Source: Gammaproteobacteria bacterium (lineage in GTDB: Bacteria > Pseudomonadota > Gammaproteobacteria > Pseudomonadales > GM7GCV1). Taken from it: a stretch of DNA of 7,451 bases. This document shows, one piece after another, positions 1-6,897 of this stretch (positions are counted from its first letter, which is position 1; every line of letters starts with the position of its first letter). The notes below the pieces were generated by a model. The model saw nothing but the letters and a program-made list of their open reading frames with translations. It searched no databases and was not told where the DNA came from. The position numbers and the translations under genes are program-made. The stretch lies in NCBI GenBank assembly GCA_030830945.1, contig JAURLY010000267.1, forward strand, positions 1-7,451. Reading direction: 5' to 3'.

Positions 1-813
1 CCTGCATGCCAGAAAAACATCGAAACCCTGAAGAAACATCATATCGCTATATTTGGTCCCGGCAGCGGGGAGCAGGCATGTGGTGACATAGGCGCAGGTC
101 GAATGCTGGAACCATTGGAGTTGGTTGACCTGCTTGCTGCATCGTTCGAAAAAGGACCACTCTCAGGCAAAAAGGTCCTGATCACGGCAGGGCCAACACG
201 TGAAGCTGTCGACCCAGTACGTTATCTGAGCAATAACAGCTCTGGCAAAATGGGCTACGCGCTGGCACAAGCGGCGGCCGAAGCCGGTGCTGAAGTCGTT
301 CTGGTTAGTGGGCCCGTATCCCTGCCAACGCCTGTGCGAGTAAAGCGGGTAGATACACAAAGCGCCATGGATATGCTTCAGGCGGTTAACAAAGAAATAC
401 CTACTACGGATCTTTTTATCGCCTGCGCTGCCGTCGCTGACTACCGGGCAGAGCATATAGCTGAACAAAAAATCAAAAAGACAGGCGACCGTTTAACGCT
501 CGAATTGGTCAAAAATCCAGACATTCTCGAAACCGTCGGGCAAATGGATTCCCGCCCTTTTTGCGTTGGCTTTGCTGCTGAATCGGAAAATGTTTTAGCC
601 AATGCCCGAACAAAACTACTCCGAAAAAAAGTTGACCTGATTATTGCGAACGATATTTCCCGCCCTGATATTGGCTTTGGACAGGATGCAAACGAAGTTA
701 ATTTGATAAGTGCATCGGAAGAAATAAAAATCCCAAAAATGGATAAAAAAATTCTCGCCAGGCAATTGATTAAGGAAATCCGTCAACGCTGGCTTGGAGG
801 GAATACCGGTTGA
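1..813 (+). CDS. coaBC: Bifunctional phosphopantothenoylcysteine decarboxylase / phosphopantothenate-cysteine ligase, 3' part
   Basis: The frame is open from the first base, so the start lies upstream; 270 residues are visible. CoaBC makes 4'-phosphopantetheine precursors in the cytoplasm: CoaB joins cysteine to 4'-phosphopantothenate using CTP, and flavin-dependent CoaC decarboxylates the product. Only the end of CoaC is present, including the signature FGPGSGEQACGDIGAGRM at visible residues 18-35, with the active-site cysteine in ACGD (Cys27). The whole CoaB domain follows from about residue 57: ITAGPTRE, then SNNSSGKMG at about 77-85 (holding the conserved Asn of the acyl-cytidylate step), AAVADYR at about 143-149, the lysine-rich KIKK at about 157-160, KNPDIL at about 171-176, then VGFAAE and IIANDI. 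An internal ATG at 103 is within the conserved GRM motif and is not a real start. The stop overlaps the algC start by 4 bases, suggesting translational coupling. Confidence 0.96.
   Translation, partial: PACQKNIETLKKHHIAIFGPGSGEQACGDIGAGRMLEPLELVDLLAASFEKGPLSGKKVLITAGPTREAVDPVRYLSNNSSGKMGYALAQAAAEAGAEVVLVSGPVSLPTPVRVKRVDTQSAMDMLQAVNKEIPTTDLFIACAAVADYRAEHIAEQKIKKTGDRLTLELVKNPDILETVGQMDSRPFCVGFAAESENVLANARTKLLRKKVDLIIANDISRPDIGFGQDANEVNLISASEEIKIPKMDKKILARQLIKEIRQRWLGGNTG
796..801 (+). promoter_or_regulatory. Shine-Dalgarno site deciding the TTG start of algC
   Basis: GGAGGG lies inside the end of coaBC, 8 bases before the TTG at 810. This near-perfect site at good spacing supports the unusual TTG start, and no ATG occurs close by in this frame. 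The start TTG shares bases with the coaBC stop TGA (TTGA). Confidence 0.8.
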
Positions 814-2213
814 AACAACCTTTTTCCAGGCAGGTTTTTCGTGGCAATGATATTCGCGGAGACGCTGTCGGCGAACTTACAAACCAGTTTGCTTCGGCAC
901 TGGGCGCTGCCTTTGGAAACCGGGTAAAAACTCTGGGTGAAGACCGGGTGATTATTTGCCGGGATGCACGCCATAGCAGCCCTCGTCTGCACGCTGAACT
1001 TGCTTCCGGCCTGAAATCTCAGGGCCTGAAAATTCAGGATTTGGGCATAGGCCCAACGCCATTGCTAGGTTTTGCACTGGCAACTTCTGACAAAGCTCAA
1101 AGCGGAATTATGATAACGGCGAGTCACAACCCAAAGCATCAGAATGGTTTTAAGTGTGTTCTGGGTGGCAAACCATTATATGGCGACGATCTGGCCTTGC
1201 TTCGACAAGAAATGATGCCGAATACTTACCCACCCGCTAAAACAATACCACTAGATACAATAGCCGATTATCTGGATAAGTTAAAAGCCGACATTCCCTC
1301 ACTATCAGGGATAAAAGTGGTAATAGATGGAGCAAATGGTGCCGCTGGACCTTTGGCGGAACAGGCGCTCAGGCATCTGGGTGCGGAGGTTATCACCCAA
1401 TTCTGCCAACCTGACGGGGATTTCCCCAATCGTTCGCCTGACACCAGCAGGCCAGAAAATCTGGACGTACTGTGCCAAAGAGTATTGCATGAGGGAGCTG
1501 ATGTTGGCATCGGCACTGATGGCGATGGTGACCGCATGGTAGCGGTCACCAATCAAGGAAGATTGCTGGATGCCGATGACCTTATTCAGCTGTTCTCTTC
1601 TGAGATACTTAAAACCAAACCCGGAGCTAACATCGTTTATGACGTTAAATGCTCCACGAGAATTGCAAATGAAATTAGTCGACTAGGCGGTGTTCCCCTG
1701 ATGGAACGTTCCGGAAGAAGCTTTATACAAACACGCTTAATTCATTCTGGTGCTGCCATGGGTGCAGAGTACAGTGCGCACTATTTTTTTGCGGATCGCT
1801 GGTATGGTACAGATGATGGTATCTATGCTGCCTGTCGTTTATTGGAGATCTGCAAACATTCTGGTCAGTCCCTGGAGCAATTATGCCCGCCAGTTTCTGG
1901 TAAAGTGGCGACCGGCGAGATCTACCTGCCTATTGCCGAGGACAAAAAATTCGGCATGGTGGATGAACTGCTCAAACAGAAAGCTTTCGATATCAAGGGA
2001 GAGTCACCTGAAATCATTACGACAGACGGACTAAGACTCGAATACGCTCGGGGCTGGGCACTGGTAAGGGCATCAAATACCTCGGCTGCTTTAACGCTTA
2101 GATTTGAAGCTCTATCCGAGGCATTTATGACAGATCTAAAAGCGAAGATGTGCCAACTTTTGGATACACTGCCCACCAAAATTGACACCAAGACCGTACA
2201 GGCGAGTTACTAG
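810..2213 (+). CDS. algC: Phosphomannomutase/phosphoglucomutase (AlgC type)
   Basis: A 467-residue alpha-D-phosphohexomutase that interconverts hexose 6- and 1-phosphates through an enzyme phosphoserine, feeding GDP-mannose and UDP-glucose for exopolysaccharide and LPS. Length fits the short AlgC form (about 463 residues in Pseudomonas), without the long membrane-bearing N-terminal extension seen in some marine relatives. Seen: FRGNDIRG at 10-17; the phosphoserine loop TASHNP at 103-108 (Ser105) and GFK at 113-115; metal-binding DGDGDR at 237-242; sugar-binding loop GAEYSAH at 318-324; C-terminal phosphate-binding RASNTSAALTLRFEA from Arg420. Two positions differ from the Pseudomonas motifs: Asn13 where the FRxYDIRG motif has Tyr, and EYSAH instead of EMSGH. 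Catalytic residues are all kept, so it should be active. It starts at TTG with a strong ribosome-binding site, overlapping coaBC by 4 bases; argB follows after 11 bases. manB would be an equivalent name. Confidence 0.93.
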   Translation: MKQPFSRQVFRGNDIRGDAVGELTNQFASALGAAFGNRVKTLGEDRVIICRDARHSSPRLHAELASGLKSQGLKIQDLGIGPTPLLGFALATSDKAQSGIMITASHNPKHQNGFKCVLGGKPLYGDDLALLRQEMMPNTYPPAKTIPLDTIADYLDKLKADIPSLSGIKVVIDGANGAAGPLAEQALRHLGAEVITQFCQPDGDFPNRSPDTSRPENLDVLCQRVLHEGADVGIGTDGDGDRMVAVTNQGRLLDADDLIQLFSSEILKTKPGANIVYDVKCSTRIANEISRLGGVPLMERSGRSFIQTRLIHSGAAMGAEYSAHYFFADRWYGTDDGIYAACRLLEICKHSGQSLEQLCPPVSGKVATGEIYLPIAEDKKFGMVDELLKQKAFDIKGESPEIITTDGLRLEYARGWALVRASNTSAALTLRFEALSEAFMTDLKAKMCQLLDTLPTKIDTKTVQASY

Positions 2214-2224
2214 GAGCCAAAATA

Positions 2225-3121
2225 ATGTCGCTTGATTATGAACAATCCAAACAGTTCGCTTCGGTATTAACCGAGGCTTTGCCGTACATCCAGAAATTTA
2301 CTGGAAAAACCTTTGTGGTCAAATTTGGCGGCAATGCCATGGTTGACGATCAACTGAAGACCAGTTTTGCGCGCGACATCGTGCTGATGAAGCTGGTTGG
2401 CATAAATCTCATTGTCGTTCACGGTGGCGGCCCCCAAATTGGCAAGTTACTTGAAGAGCTCAAAATCGAAAGCCATTTTGTCGAAGGCATGCGTGTTACC
2501 GATAGCGCTACCATGGATGTCGTTGAAATGGTTCTCGGCGGTACAGTCAACAAAGAGATAGTCAGCCTGCTCAATCAGAATGGAGGCCAGGCTATCGGTG
2601 TAACAGGCAAGGATGGCAACCTGATTCGAGCTCGCAAGATGACAATGACTAAAAAAGGTCCCGAGGTTGATGCCCCCGAAATTATCGATCTCGGCCATGT
2701 TGGTGAAGTTTCAGCGATTAATGTGGATATGCTCAAAATGCTGGCCGAGGGAAACTACATTCCGGTCGTTGCACCTATCGGTGTTGGCTCAGACGGACAG
2801 AGTTACAACATCAATGCGGATCTGGTCGCCGGAAAAATCGCCGAGGTCACTGAGGCTGAAAAATTGATGCTACTGACCAATGTTGCCGGATTGCAGGATA
2901 AGAATGGCGAGGTCCTGACAGGTTTAACCACCAGCAAGGTCGATGAGCTAATTGCAGATGGCACCATTCACGGAGGCATGCTGCCAAAAATCCAGTGTGC
3001 GCTCAGTGCGGTTAAGTCGGGCGTTAAGTCGGCACATATCATTGATGGGCGAGTACCTCATGCCTGCCTGCTGGAAATTTTCTCCGACACTGGTGTCGGC
3101 ACTTTAATTACTAATCATTAG
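2225..3121 (+). CDS. argB: Acetylglutamate kinase
   Basis: Cytoplasmic amino-acid kinase of 298 residues that phosphorylates N-acetyl-L-glutamate with ATP, the second step of arginine synthesis. Seen: VVKFGGNAM at 31-39 with catalytic Lys33; HGGGPQIG at 66-73; GMRVTD with substrate-binding Arg90; NINADLVAGKIA at 195-206 with Asn195 and Asp199; LMLLTNVAGL; and GGMLPK ending at Lys255. The extra N-terminal helix (about residues 1-25) and the C-terminal HGGMLPK plus TGVGTLI pattern match the longer, arginine-inhibited hexameric enzymes such as that of Pseudomonas aeruginosa (301 residues) rather than the short insensitive E. coli type, so feedback inhibition by arginine is inferred. The ATG at 2225 has a TAGGAG site 8 bases upstream that overlaps the algC stop codon, indicating coupled translation. 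Confidence 0.97.
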   Translation: MSLDYEQSKQFASVLTEALPYIQKFTGKTFVVKFGGNAMVDDQLKTSFARDIVLMKLVGINLIVVHGGGPQIGKLLEELKIESHFVEGMRVTDSATMDVVEMVLGGTVNKEIVSLLNQNGGQAIGVTGKDGNLIRARKMTMTKKGPEVDAPEIIDLGHVGEVSAINVDMLKMLAEGNYIPVVAPIGVGSDGQSYNINADLVAGKIAEVTEAEKLMLLTNVAGLQDKNGEVLTGLTTSKVDELIADGTIHGGMLPKIQCALSAVKSGVKSAHIIDGRVPHACLLEIFSDTGVGTLITNH

Positions 3122-3139
3122 TCTTTGCAGAACGCAGGA

Positions 3140-3736
3140 ATGAGCGAAACGAAACAAACTCGCGGTAACCGCAAACAGGAAATCCTTGAAGCACTGGCTA
3201 TGATGCTGGAGTCATCACCCGGCAACAAAATCACAACTGCCGCTCTGGCGGCTCAAGTAGGCGTATCAGAAGCTGCCCTGTATCGACACTTCCCCAGCAA
3301 GGCAAAGATGTTTGATGCCCTTTTGGACTTTACCGAAGAGGCTATCTTTTCCCGAGTTACACAAATCACCAGCAGCTCACAAGGCGCCAGGGAGCAGTGC
3401 CGACTGATTCTTGAAGTCACCCTGCAATTTGCTGAAATGAACCCAGGGATTTGTCGCATTCTGACCGGCGACGCACTGGTAGGTGAGCATGAGCGTCTAA
3501 AAAAACGCGCAAATCAAATTTTGTCCCGATTGGAAACCCAATTAAAACAGCTGCTCAGAGAAGCCGAGATCAAGGAAGGCCTGCGGACCAGGAAACCTAT
3601 TGGTGTCTGCGTTGATCTAATGGTCACGCATCTGGACGGCCGGCTTATTTCGTATGTCAGGTCAGGTTTCCAGAGAAAACCCAGGGAAAACTGGGAAGAC
3701 CACTGGCAACTGATTGCCGACTCGGTCTTCATTTAA
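3140..3736 (+). CDS. slmA: Nucleoid occlusion factor SlmA, TetR family
   Basis: DNA-binding protein that, bound at its chromosomal sites, blocks FtsZ ring assembly over the nucleoid. From the ATG at 3140 it is 198 residues, matching the E. coli protein. The TetR helix-turn-helix spans about 31-52 (ITTAALAAQVGVSEAALYRH), followed by the SlmA-typical FPSKAKMFDALL. The C-terminal half has LTGDALVGEHERLKKRANQ and the conserved YVRSGF near the end, both characteristic of SlmA rather than generic TetR proteins. An in-frame TTG at 3125 would add five residues, but homologous length and N-terminus favour the ATG. The only purine-rich site (AGGA, 3136-3139) abuts this ATG, too close to work well, so translation may depend on coupling to argB, which ends 18 bases upstream. 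It ends 7 bases from the convergent DUF4124 gene. Confidence 0.92.
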   Translation: MSETKQTRGNRKQEILEALAMMLESSPGNKITTAALAAQVGVSEAALYRHFPSKAKMFDALLDFTEEAIFSRVTQITSSSQGAREQCRLILEVTLQFAEMNPGICRILTGDALVGEHERLKKRANQILSRLETQLKQLLREAEIKEGLRTRKPIGVCVDLMVTHLDGRLISYVRSGFQRKPRENWEDHWQLIADSVFI

Positions 3737-3743
3737 TTTGTAT

Positions 3744-4328
3744 CTAACGGTGTTCCGAGTTTTGTAGAACAGCAAAGCGATCTTTTTTTTGCTCATACTC
3801 CTGTTCGGTACTGAGCAAATCCTGCTCCCTTCTCTCCAGGGCAGCTCGCAGTCCGGCATCGGATTCTTCCAACTCAGCAATATGATCCATCGTTTCCTGG
3901 GGCACTTCGCGCTCCCGATCAGTCAATCTTTTCACTTCTGCCTGACTGGTTTCCATTTCTTCGTTAAGAATACGTATATCCGCTCGAATATTGGCAATCT
4001 CGGCTTTGAGTCCAGCTGTTTTTCTCTCTAAATGCGCCTGTATTTCATCTACAAAGCTATAGCTGGCGAGCAGTATTTTGTCTTCAGGAGATAGATAAAC
4101 CACATTGGCAGCTGCATCTACTTCCTGCGGCTCAACTTTTTGCAACAGCTTTCCCGTTCCCGCATCAAGAATTTCATATCCCTTGCCTGCGTACTCTGGT
4201 GGTACGGTGCTGTTCATGACAACACTGCCATTTTCATCTTTATAGCGGTACAAATACTGCGCAAAAGCGGCGTTTGCGGCCATACAAAGCATCAGGGTGA
4301 TACAAATTTTAGTGCAGAAGTTAGCCAA
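3744..4328 (-). CDS. Exported DUF4124-like protein with a long C-terminal coiled coil, function unknown
   Basis: A 194-residue protein. Residues 1-23 form a signal peptide: a Lys at 7, a hydrophobic core (ICITLMLCMAANA) and AFA before a likely cleavage at Gln24. The mature N-terminus, YLYRYKDENGSVVMNSTVPPE within about 24-60, fits DUF4124, a small beta domain common in periplasmic proteobacterial proteins. Residues about 92-188 are almost entirely charged, Glu/Lys/Arg-rich and heptad-like without prolines except near 143, so a long coiled coil is expected. There is no second membrane segment, so it is probably soluble in the periplasm. The start is TTG at 4328, supported by GGAGA at 4341-4337 with an 8-base spacer and by the complete signal peptide it gives. 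It is the last gene after rph and pyrE, 15 bases behind pyrE. No function can be assigned from sequence. Confidence 0.85.
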   Translation of the reverse strand: MANFCTKICITLMLCMAANAAFAQYLYRYKDENGSVVMNSTVPPEYAGKGYEILDAGTGKLLQKVEPQEVDAAANVVYLSPEDKILLASYSFVDEIQAHLERKTAGLKAEIANIRADIRILNEEMETSQAEVKRLTDREREVPQETMDHIAELEESDAGLRAALERREQDLLSTEQEYEQKKDRFAVLQNSEHR

Positions 4329-4336
4329 GCGTTTTA

Positions 4337-4341
4337 TCTCC
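4337..4341 (-). promoter_or_regulatory. Shine-Dalgarno site for the TTG start of the DUF4124 gene
   Basis: On the minus strand GGAGA sits just after the pyrE stop and 8 bases before the TTG at 4328. It is the main reason for choosing this start; the next in-frame ATG (residue 13) would cut the signal peptide. Confidence 0.65.
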
Positions 4342-4343
4342 GG

Positions 4344-5000
4344 TTAACTACTCGCCCCATACTCTTCCCTGTAGTCATCAATCGCTTGAAGCAACTCCCT
4401 GTCACCTTGTTGGGCAATGTAGGTACGTATATGTTCCAACCCTATAATACTAATAACTGGAAACCCGAACATTTCCTTAAGTTCACCTATAGCAGATCTG
4501 TGACCTGTGGCACCTCTTTCCTGTCGATCAAGTCCTATCAGAACTGCCCCGATACTGGCTTCGGTCCCTTCCATCATTTCTATGACTTCCCGAATAGCCG
4601 TACCCGCAGTAATCACATCATCAACTACCAGCGCTTTTCCTTTCAGATCTGCGCCAACCATAGTGCCGCCTTCACCGTGATCCTTGGCTTCTTTACGGTT
4701 GAAACAGTAGGGAAGATCAATCTGATGCCTTTCGGCCAAAGCCGCCGCGGTAACCGCAACCAGGGGGATGCCTTTATATGCCGGACCAAATAACAGGTCA
4801 ATGCTTACTCCCGAGTCGACGATTGCATCTGCATAGCATCCACCCATGACTGCCAGGGCTTTTCCCGAATTGAAGTTTCCGGCATTAAAAAAGTACGGGC
4901 TTTTACGCCCCGATTTGAGTGTAAATTCCCCAAAACGAAGAACCTCATACTCCAGAGCCAGATCAATAAAACGCTTTTGGAAATCTTTTAACTCGGACAT
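4344..5000 (-). CDS. pyrE: Orotate phosphoribosyltransferase
   Basis: Transfers phosphoribose from PRPP to orotate to give orotidine 5'-phosphate in pyrimidine synthesis; cytoplasmic dimer. From the ATG at 5000 the protein has 218 residues, close to the 213 of E. coli. Seen: FGEFTLKSGRKSPYFFNAG near the N-terminus; FGPAYKGIP; the flexible catalytic loop RKEAKDHGEGG at 102-112; and the PRPP-binding signature ALVVDDVITAGTA with Asp127-Asp128. All hallmark residues are present. An in-frame TTG at 5012 would add four residues (MGES), but the ATG is preceded by GGGGGA about 4 bases away, and the TTG would place that ribosome-binding sequence inside the coding region, so ATG is preferred. It lies 15 bases after rph and 15 before the DUF4124 gene, consistent with one operon. 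Confidence 0.96.
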   Translation of the reverse strand: MSELKDFQKRFIDLALEYEVLRFGEFTLKSGRKSPYFFNAGNFNSGKALAVMGGCYADAIVDSGVSIDLLFGPAYKGIPLVAVTAAALAERHQIDLPYCFNRKEAKDHGEGGTMVGADLKGKALVVDDVITAGTAIREVIEMMEGTEASIGAVLIGLDRQERGATGHRSAIGELKEMFGFPVISIIGLEHIRTYIAQQGDRELLQAIDDYREEYGASS

Positions 5001-5015
5001 GGATTCCCCCAAAAT

Positions 5016-5735
5016 TTATTGCGCTAGCGCCATTTTTTGAATTTTGACAATTTCAGCAATGCCCTGGGTTGCCAAGTTAAGCATACCCTGCAGCTCATCA
5101 GCCGAGTAAGTCCCGTCTTCTGCGGTGCCCTGTATCTCGATAAAGCCACCCTGTTCGTTCATGACGACATTCATATCAGTACCGGCGGTTGAATCCTCCG
5201 CGTAATCGAGATCGAGCACGGGTTCGCCATGAAAGATGCCGACAGATATCGCTGCCACAAATGATTTTAACGGGGATTCCGATATTTCTTTTTTGCGCTC
5301 AAGCCCGTTAAGCGCGTCAATTAGGGCAACGCAGGCGCCGGTTATTGATGCTGTCCGGGTGCCCCCATCAGCTTGAATCACATCACAGTCTATGTGAATG
5401 GTTCGCTCACCCAATTTCTCCATGTCGAGCGCGGCCCTAAGAGAGCGTCCTATTAAGCGCTGGATTTCCTGGGTTCGACCCGACTGCTTTCCCCGGGCAG
5501 CCTCACGCTGCATACGAGATCCAGTTGACCTGGGAAGCATGCCATATTCTGCGGTTACCCAGCCCTGGTTTTTTCCTCTAAGAAAACGAGGAACCATGTT
5601 TTCCACTGACGCAGTGCAAATCACTTTGGTATCACCAAATTCAACCAGTACAGAACCTTCTGCATGATGGGTAAAATTGCGGTGAAGACGAATTTGCCTG
5701 AGCTGGTTTGGACGGCGGCCACTGGGTCGTTGCAT
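5016..5735 (-). CDS. rph: Ribonuclease PH
   Basis: Phosphate-dependent 3'-5' exoribonuclease that trims tRNA 3' ends and other RNAs, releasing nucleoside diphosphates; normally a hexameric ring. The 239 residues match the usual full length (238), so it is intact, unlike the frameshifted rph of E. coli K-12. Seen: RPSGRRPNQLR at the N-terminus; FGDTKVIC; GWVTAEYGMLPRST at 58-71; GRTQEIQRLIGRSLR at 86-100 with phosphate-site Arg87; IDCDVIQADGGTRTASITGA with Thr126 and Arg127; and DLDYAEDSTAGTDMNVVM with Asp181 and Asp187, the metal-binding acidic pair. The ATG at 5735 has AGGA 6 bases upstream. It is the first gene of the rph-pyrE-DUF4124 operon and is divergent from yicC. Confidence 0.97.
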   Translation of the reverse strand: MQRPSGRRPNQLRQIRLHRNFTHHAEGSVLVEFGDTKVICTASVENMVPRFLRGKNQGWVTAEYGMLPRSTGSRMQREAARGKQSGRTQEIQRLIGRSLRAALDMEKLGERTIHIDCDVIQADGGTRTASITGACVALIDALNGLERKKEISESPLKSFVAAISVGIFHGEPVLDLDYAEDSTAGTDMNVVMNEQGGFIEIQGTAEDGTYSADELQGMLNLATQGIAEIVKIQKMALAQ

Positions 5736-5774
5736 TAAAAATCCTGTAATCTGTAATATGTTTTAGGGCTCGGC

Positions 5775-5780
5775 ATTATA
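5775..5780 (-). promoter_or_regulatory. Candidate -10 element of the rph-pyrE operon promoter
   Basis: The minus strand reads a perfect TATAAT (5780 to 5775), about 40 bases upstream of the rph start. The best -35 candidate, TTAAAA at 5805-5800, is 19 bases away and weak, so only the -10 element is called. A start of transcription near 5768 would give a leader of roughly 33 bases. Confidence 0.45.
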
Positions 5781-5888
5781 GACAATTGTGGCCAACTCTT
5801 TTTAACTGATGCAAAGGCACTGCTTTTGCCTCAATGGGAGACAATCACATGCTAGTATGCCTGCCATTTTCTGAATGAGATTGAATAT

Positions 5889-6755
5889 ATGCCTTACAGC
5901 ATGACCGGGTTCGCCCGCAGTGAACAGAAATGTGACTGGGGCTCGATTTGCTGCGAAGTAAAATCTGTCAATCACCGATTTCTGGACATCTATTTCCGTA
6001 TGCCTGATAGCCTGCGCGAATTTGAATTGGATCTCCGCAACCAGATTAAGAATTCTGTCTCCCGGGGAAAAATTGAATGCAGCTTCCAGTTGCAGGTCAA
6101 CCCCGGGAAAGCCCAGGGACAAAGTTATGACTCTGAGGCAGCAAAGGCTGTTATTGAGGCTGCTGAAACCCTTAGTGGGTATATCCAAAATCCCGCATCA
6201 ATTAACCCGTTGGATGTCTTAAAAATGCCCGGCGTATCAAGCTCAGTTCAAATCGAACCAGCAGAACTGTTTGAAGCGGCCAAGGCCGCACTCAGTGAAA
6301 CTCTGGCACAGCATCAGCAAATGCGTTTGCGCGAGGGCAAGGAAATGGCGCGCGTGATTTTGCAGAGGATAGATGCCATAGCGGAGCAAGTAACCATCGT
6401 TAAAACCGTTGTTCCTGAGATTCGGGACGCGCTTAAACAGCGATTGCTGGATCGGCTGGAGCAACTAAAGGTGGATGCGGACCCTGATCGACTGGAACAA
6501 GAGCTTATCTATCAAGCACAGCGCATGGATGTAGATGAAGAGATCGACCGGCTGGAAACTCACATGCAGGAAGCGAGAAATACCTTAAAAGAAGATAAGC
6601 CCATTGGCCGACGCCTGGATTTCCTTATGCAGGAATTTAACCGCGAGGCAAACACTCTTGGCTCAAAATCCCAGGCCATTGAATCCACCAATGTATCAAT
6701 CGAACTCAAAGTCTTGATTGAGCAAATGCGAGAACAAATCCAAAATATCGAATGA
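5889..6755 (+). CDS. yicC: YicC family protein (RNA-associated, putative endoribonuclease)
   Basis: Full-length 288-residue YicC (E. coli about 287). The N-terminal YicC domain opens with PYSMTGFAR, then CCEVKSVNHRFLD at 21-33 and MPDSLREFE. The C-terminal DUF1732 region has DVDEEIDRLETHM at 214-226, GRRLDFLMQEFNREANTLGSKS at 240-261, and the very conserved tail IEQMREQIQNIE. YicC of E. coli has been reported to act as an endoribonuclease and to promote decay of the small RNA RyhB; whether this protein does so is inferred. The start ATG is preceded by a modest GAGA site 8 bases upstream. It is divergent from rph. Downstream the expected neighbour in many relatives, gmk, is replaced by an integrase gene. 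The intact, canonical C-terminus is what one expects if an element integrated there and restored the end of the gene. Confidence 0.95.
   Translation: MPYSMTGFARSEQKCDWGSICCEVKSVNHRFLDIYFRMPDSLREFELDLRNQIKNSVSRGKIECSFQLQVNPGKAQGQSYDSEAAKAVIEAAETLSGYIQNPASINPLDVLKMPGVSSSVQIEPAELFEAAKAALSETLAQHQQMRLREGKEMARVILQRIDAIAEQVTIVKTVVPEIRDALKQRLLDRLEQLKVDADPDRLEQELIYQAQRMDVDEEIDRLETHMQEARNTLKEDKPIGRRLDFLMQEFNREANTLGSKSQAIESTNVSIELKVLIEQMREQIQNIE
6717..6755 (+). other. Candidate attachment site region (attL side) at the 3' end of yicC
   Basis: The last codons of yicC (LIEQMREQIQNIE and stop) are strongly conserved and sit next to an integrase gene pointing away from them. The 3' end of yicC is a known insertion site for mobilizable genomic islands of the MGIVflInd1 class. 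The exact core cannot be fixed because the other junction (attR) is outside the window; no tRNA or tmRNA gene is near enough to be the target instead. Confidence 0.35.
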
Positions 6756-6836
6756 AGTTCTACATCATTCTTCAGGCTTCAAGTTTTTAGCTATCTTACT
6801 GTAAATAAAGTATTTTTTGTTCATTTCTGTTCTGTC

Positions 6837-6864
6837 TTGTTTGTGGCCGCCCTTACTTTATAAT
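6837..6864 (+). promoter_or_regulatory. Predicted integrase promoter
   Basis: TTGTTT at 6837-6842 (first three bases of the -35 consensus) and a perfect TATAAT at 6859-6864 are separated by 16 bases. The predicted transcription start near 6871 falls within the direct-repeat array, so whatever binds the repeats would overlap the -10 region and initial transcribed bases. Confidence 0.6.
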
Positions 6865-6897
6865 GTACCACTAGATGTACCACTAGATGTACCACTA
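6863..6897 (+). repeat. Three tandem 12-bp direct repeats (ATGTACCACTAG) in the integrase promoter
   Basis: Exact copies occupy 6863-6874 and 6875-6886; the third, 6887-6897, has the first 11 bases and then C in place of G. There is no spacer. The first repeat shares two bases with the -10 hexamer. Recombinases of this class commonly have repeated arm-type sites near int, and many int genes are autoregulated; either role is inferred. Confidence 0.95.

Noticed and set aside
3771..3793. AGCAAA/TTTGCT hairpin with a T-run as terminator
   Set aside because: The stem is six AT-rich pairs, the T-run is in the loop and arm rather than after the stem, and it lies inside the DUF4124 gene.
4260..4328. 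Lipoprotein signal (LMLC) in the DUF4124 protein
   Set aside because: Leu just before the Cys does not fit a lipobox, whereas AFA before Gln24 fits ordinary signal peptidase I.
4140..4793. A 217-codon open frame on the + strand opposite pyrE and the DUF4124 gene
   Set aside because: It is antisense to two well-supported genes, shows no recognisable motif and has a composition typical of a shadow frame.
5826..5858. yicC promoter TTGCCT with TAGTAT
   Set aside because: The 21-base spacer is too long for a standard sigma-70 promoter and no better pair was found.
6753..6788. TGAAG...CTTCA followed by GTTTTT as a yicC terminator
   Set aside because: Only five pairs with a 19-base loop; too weak to call.
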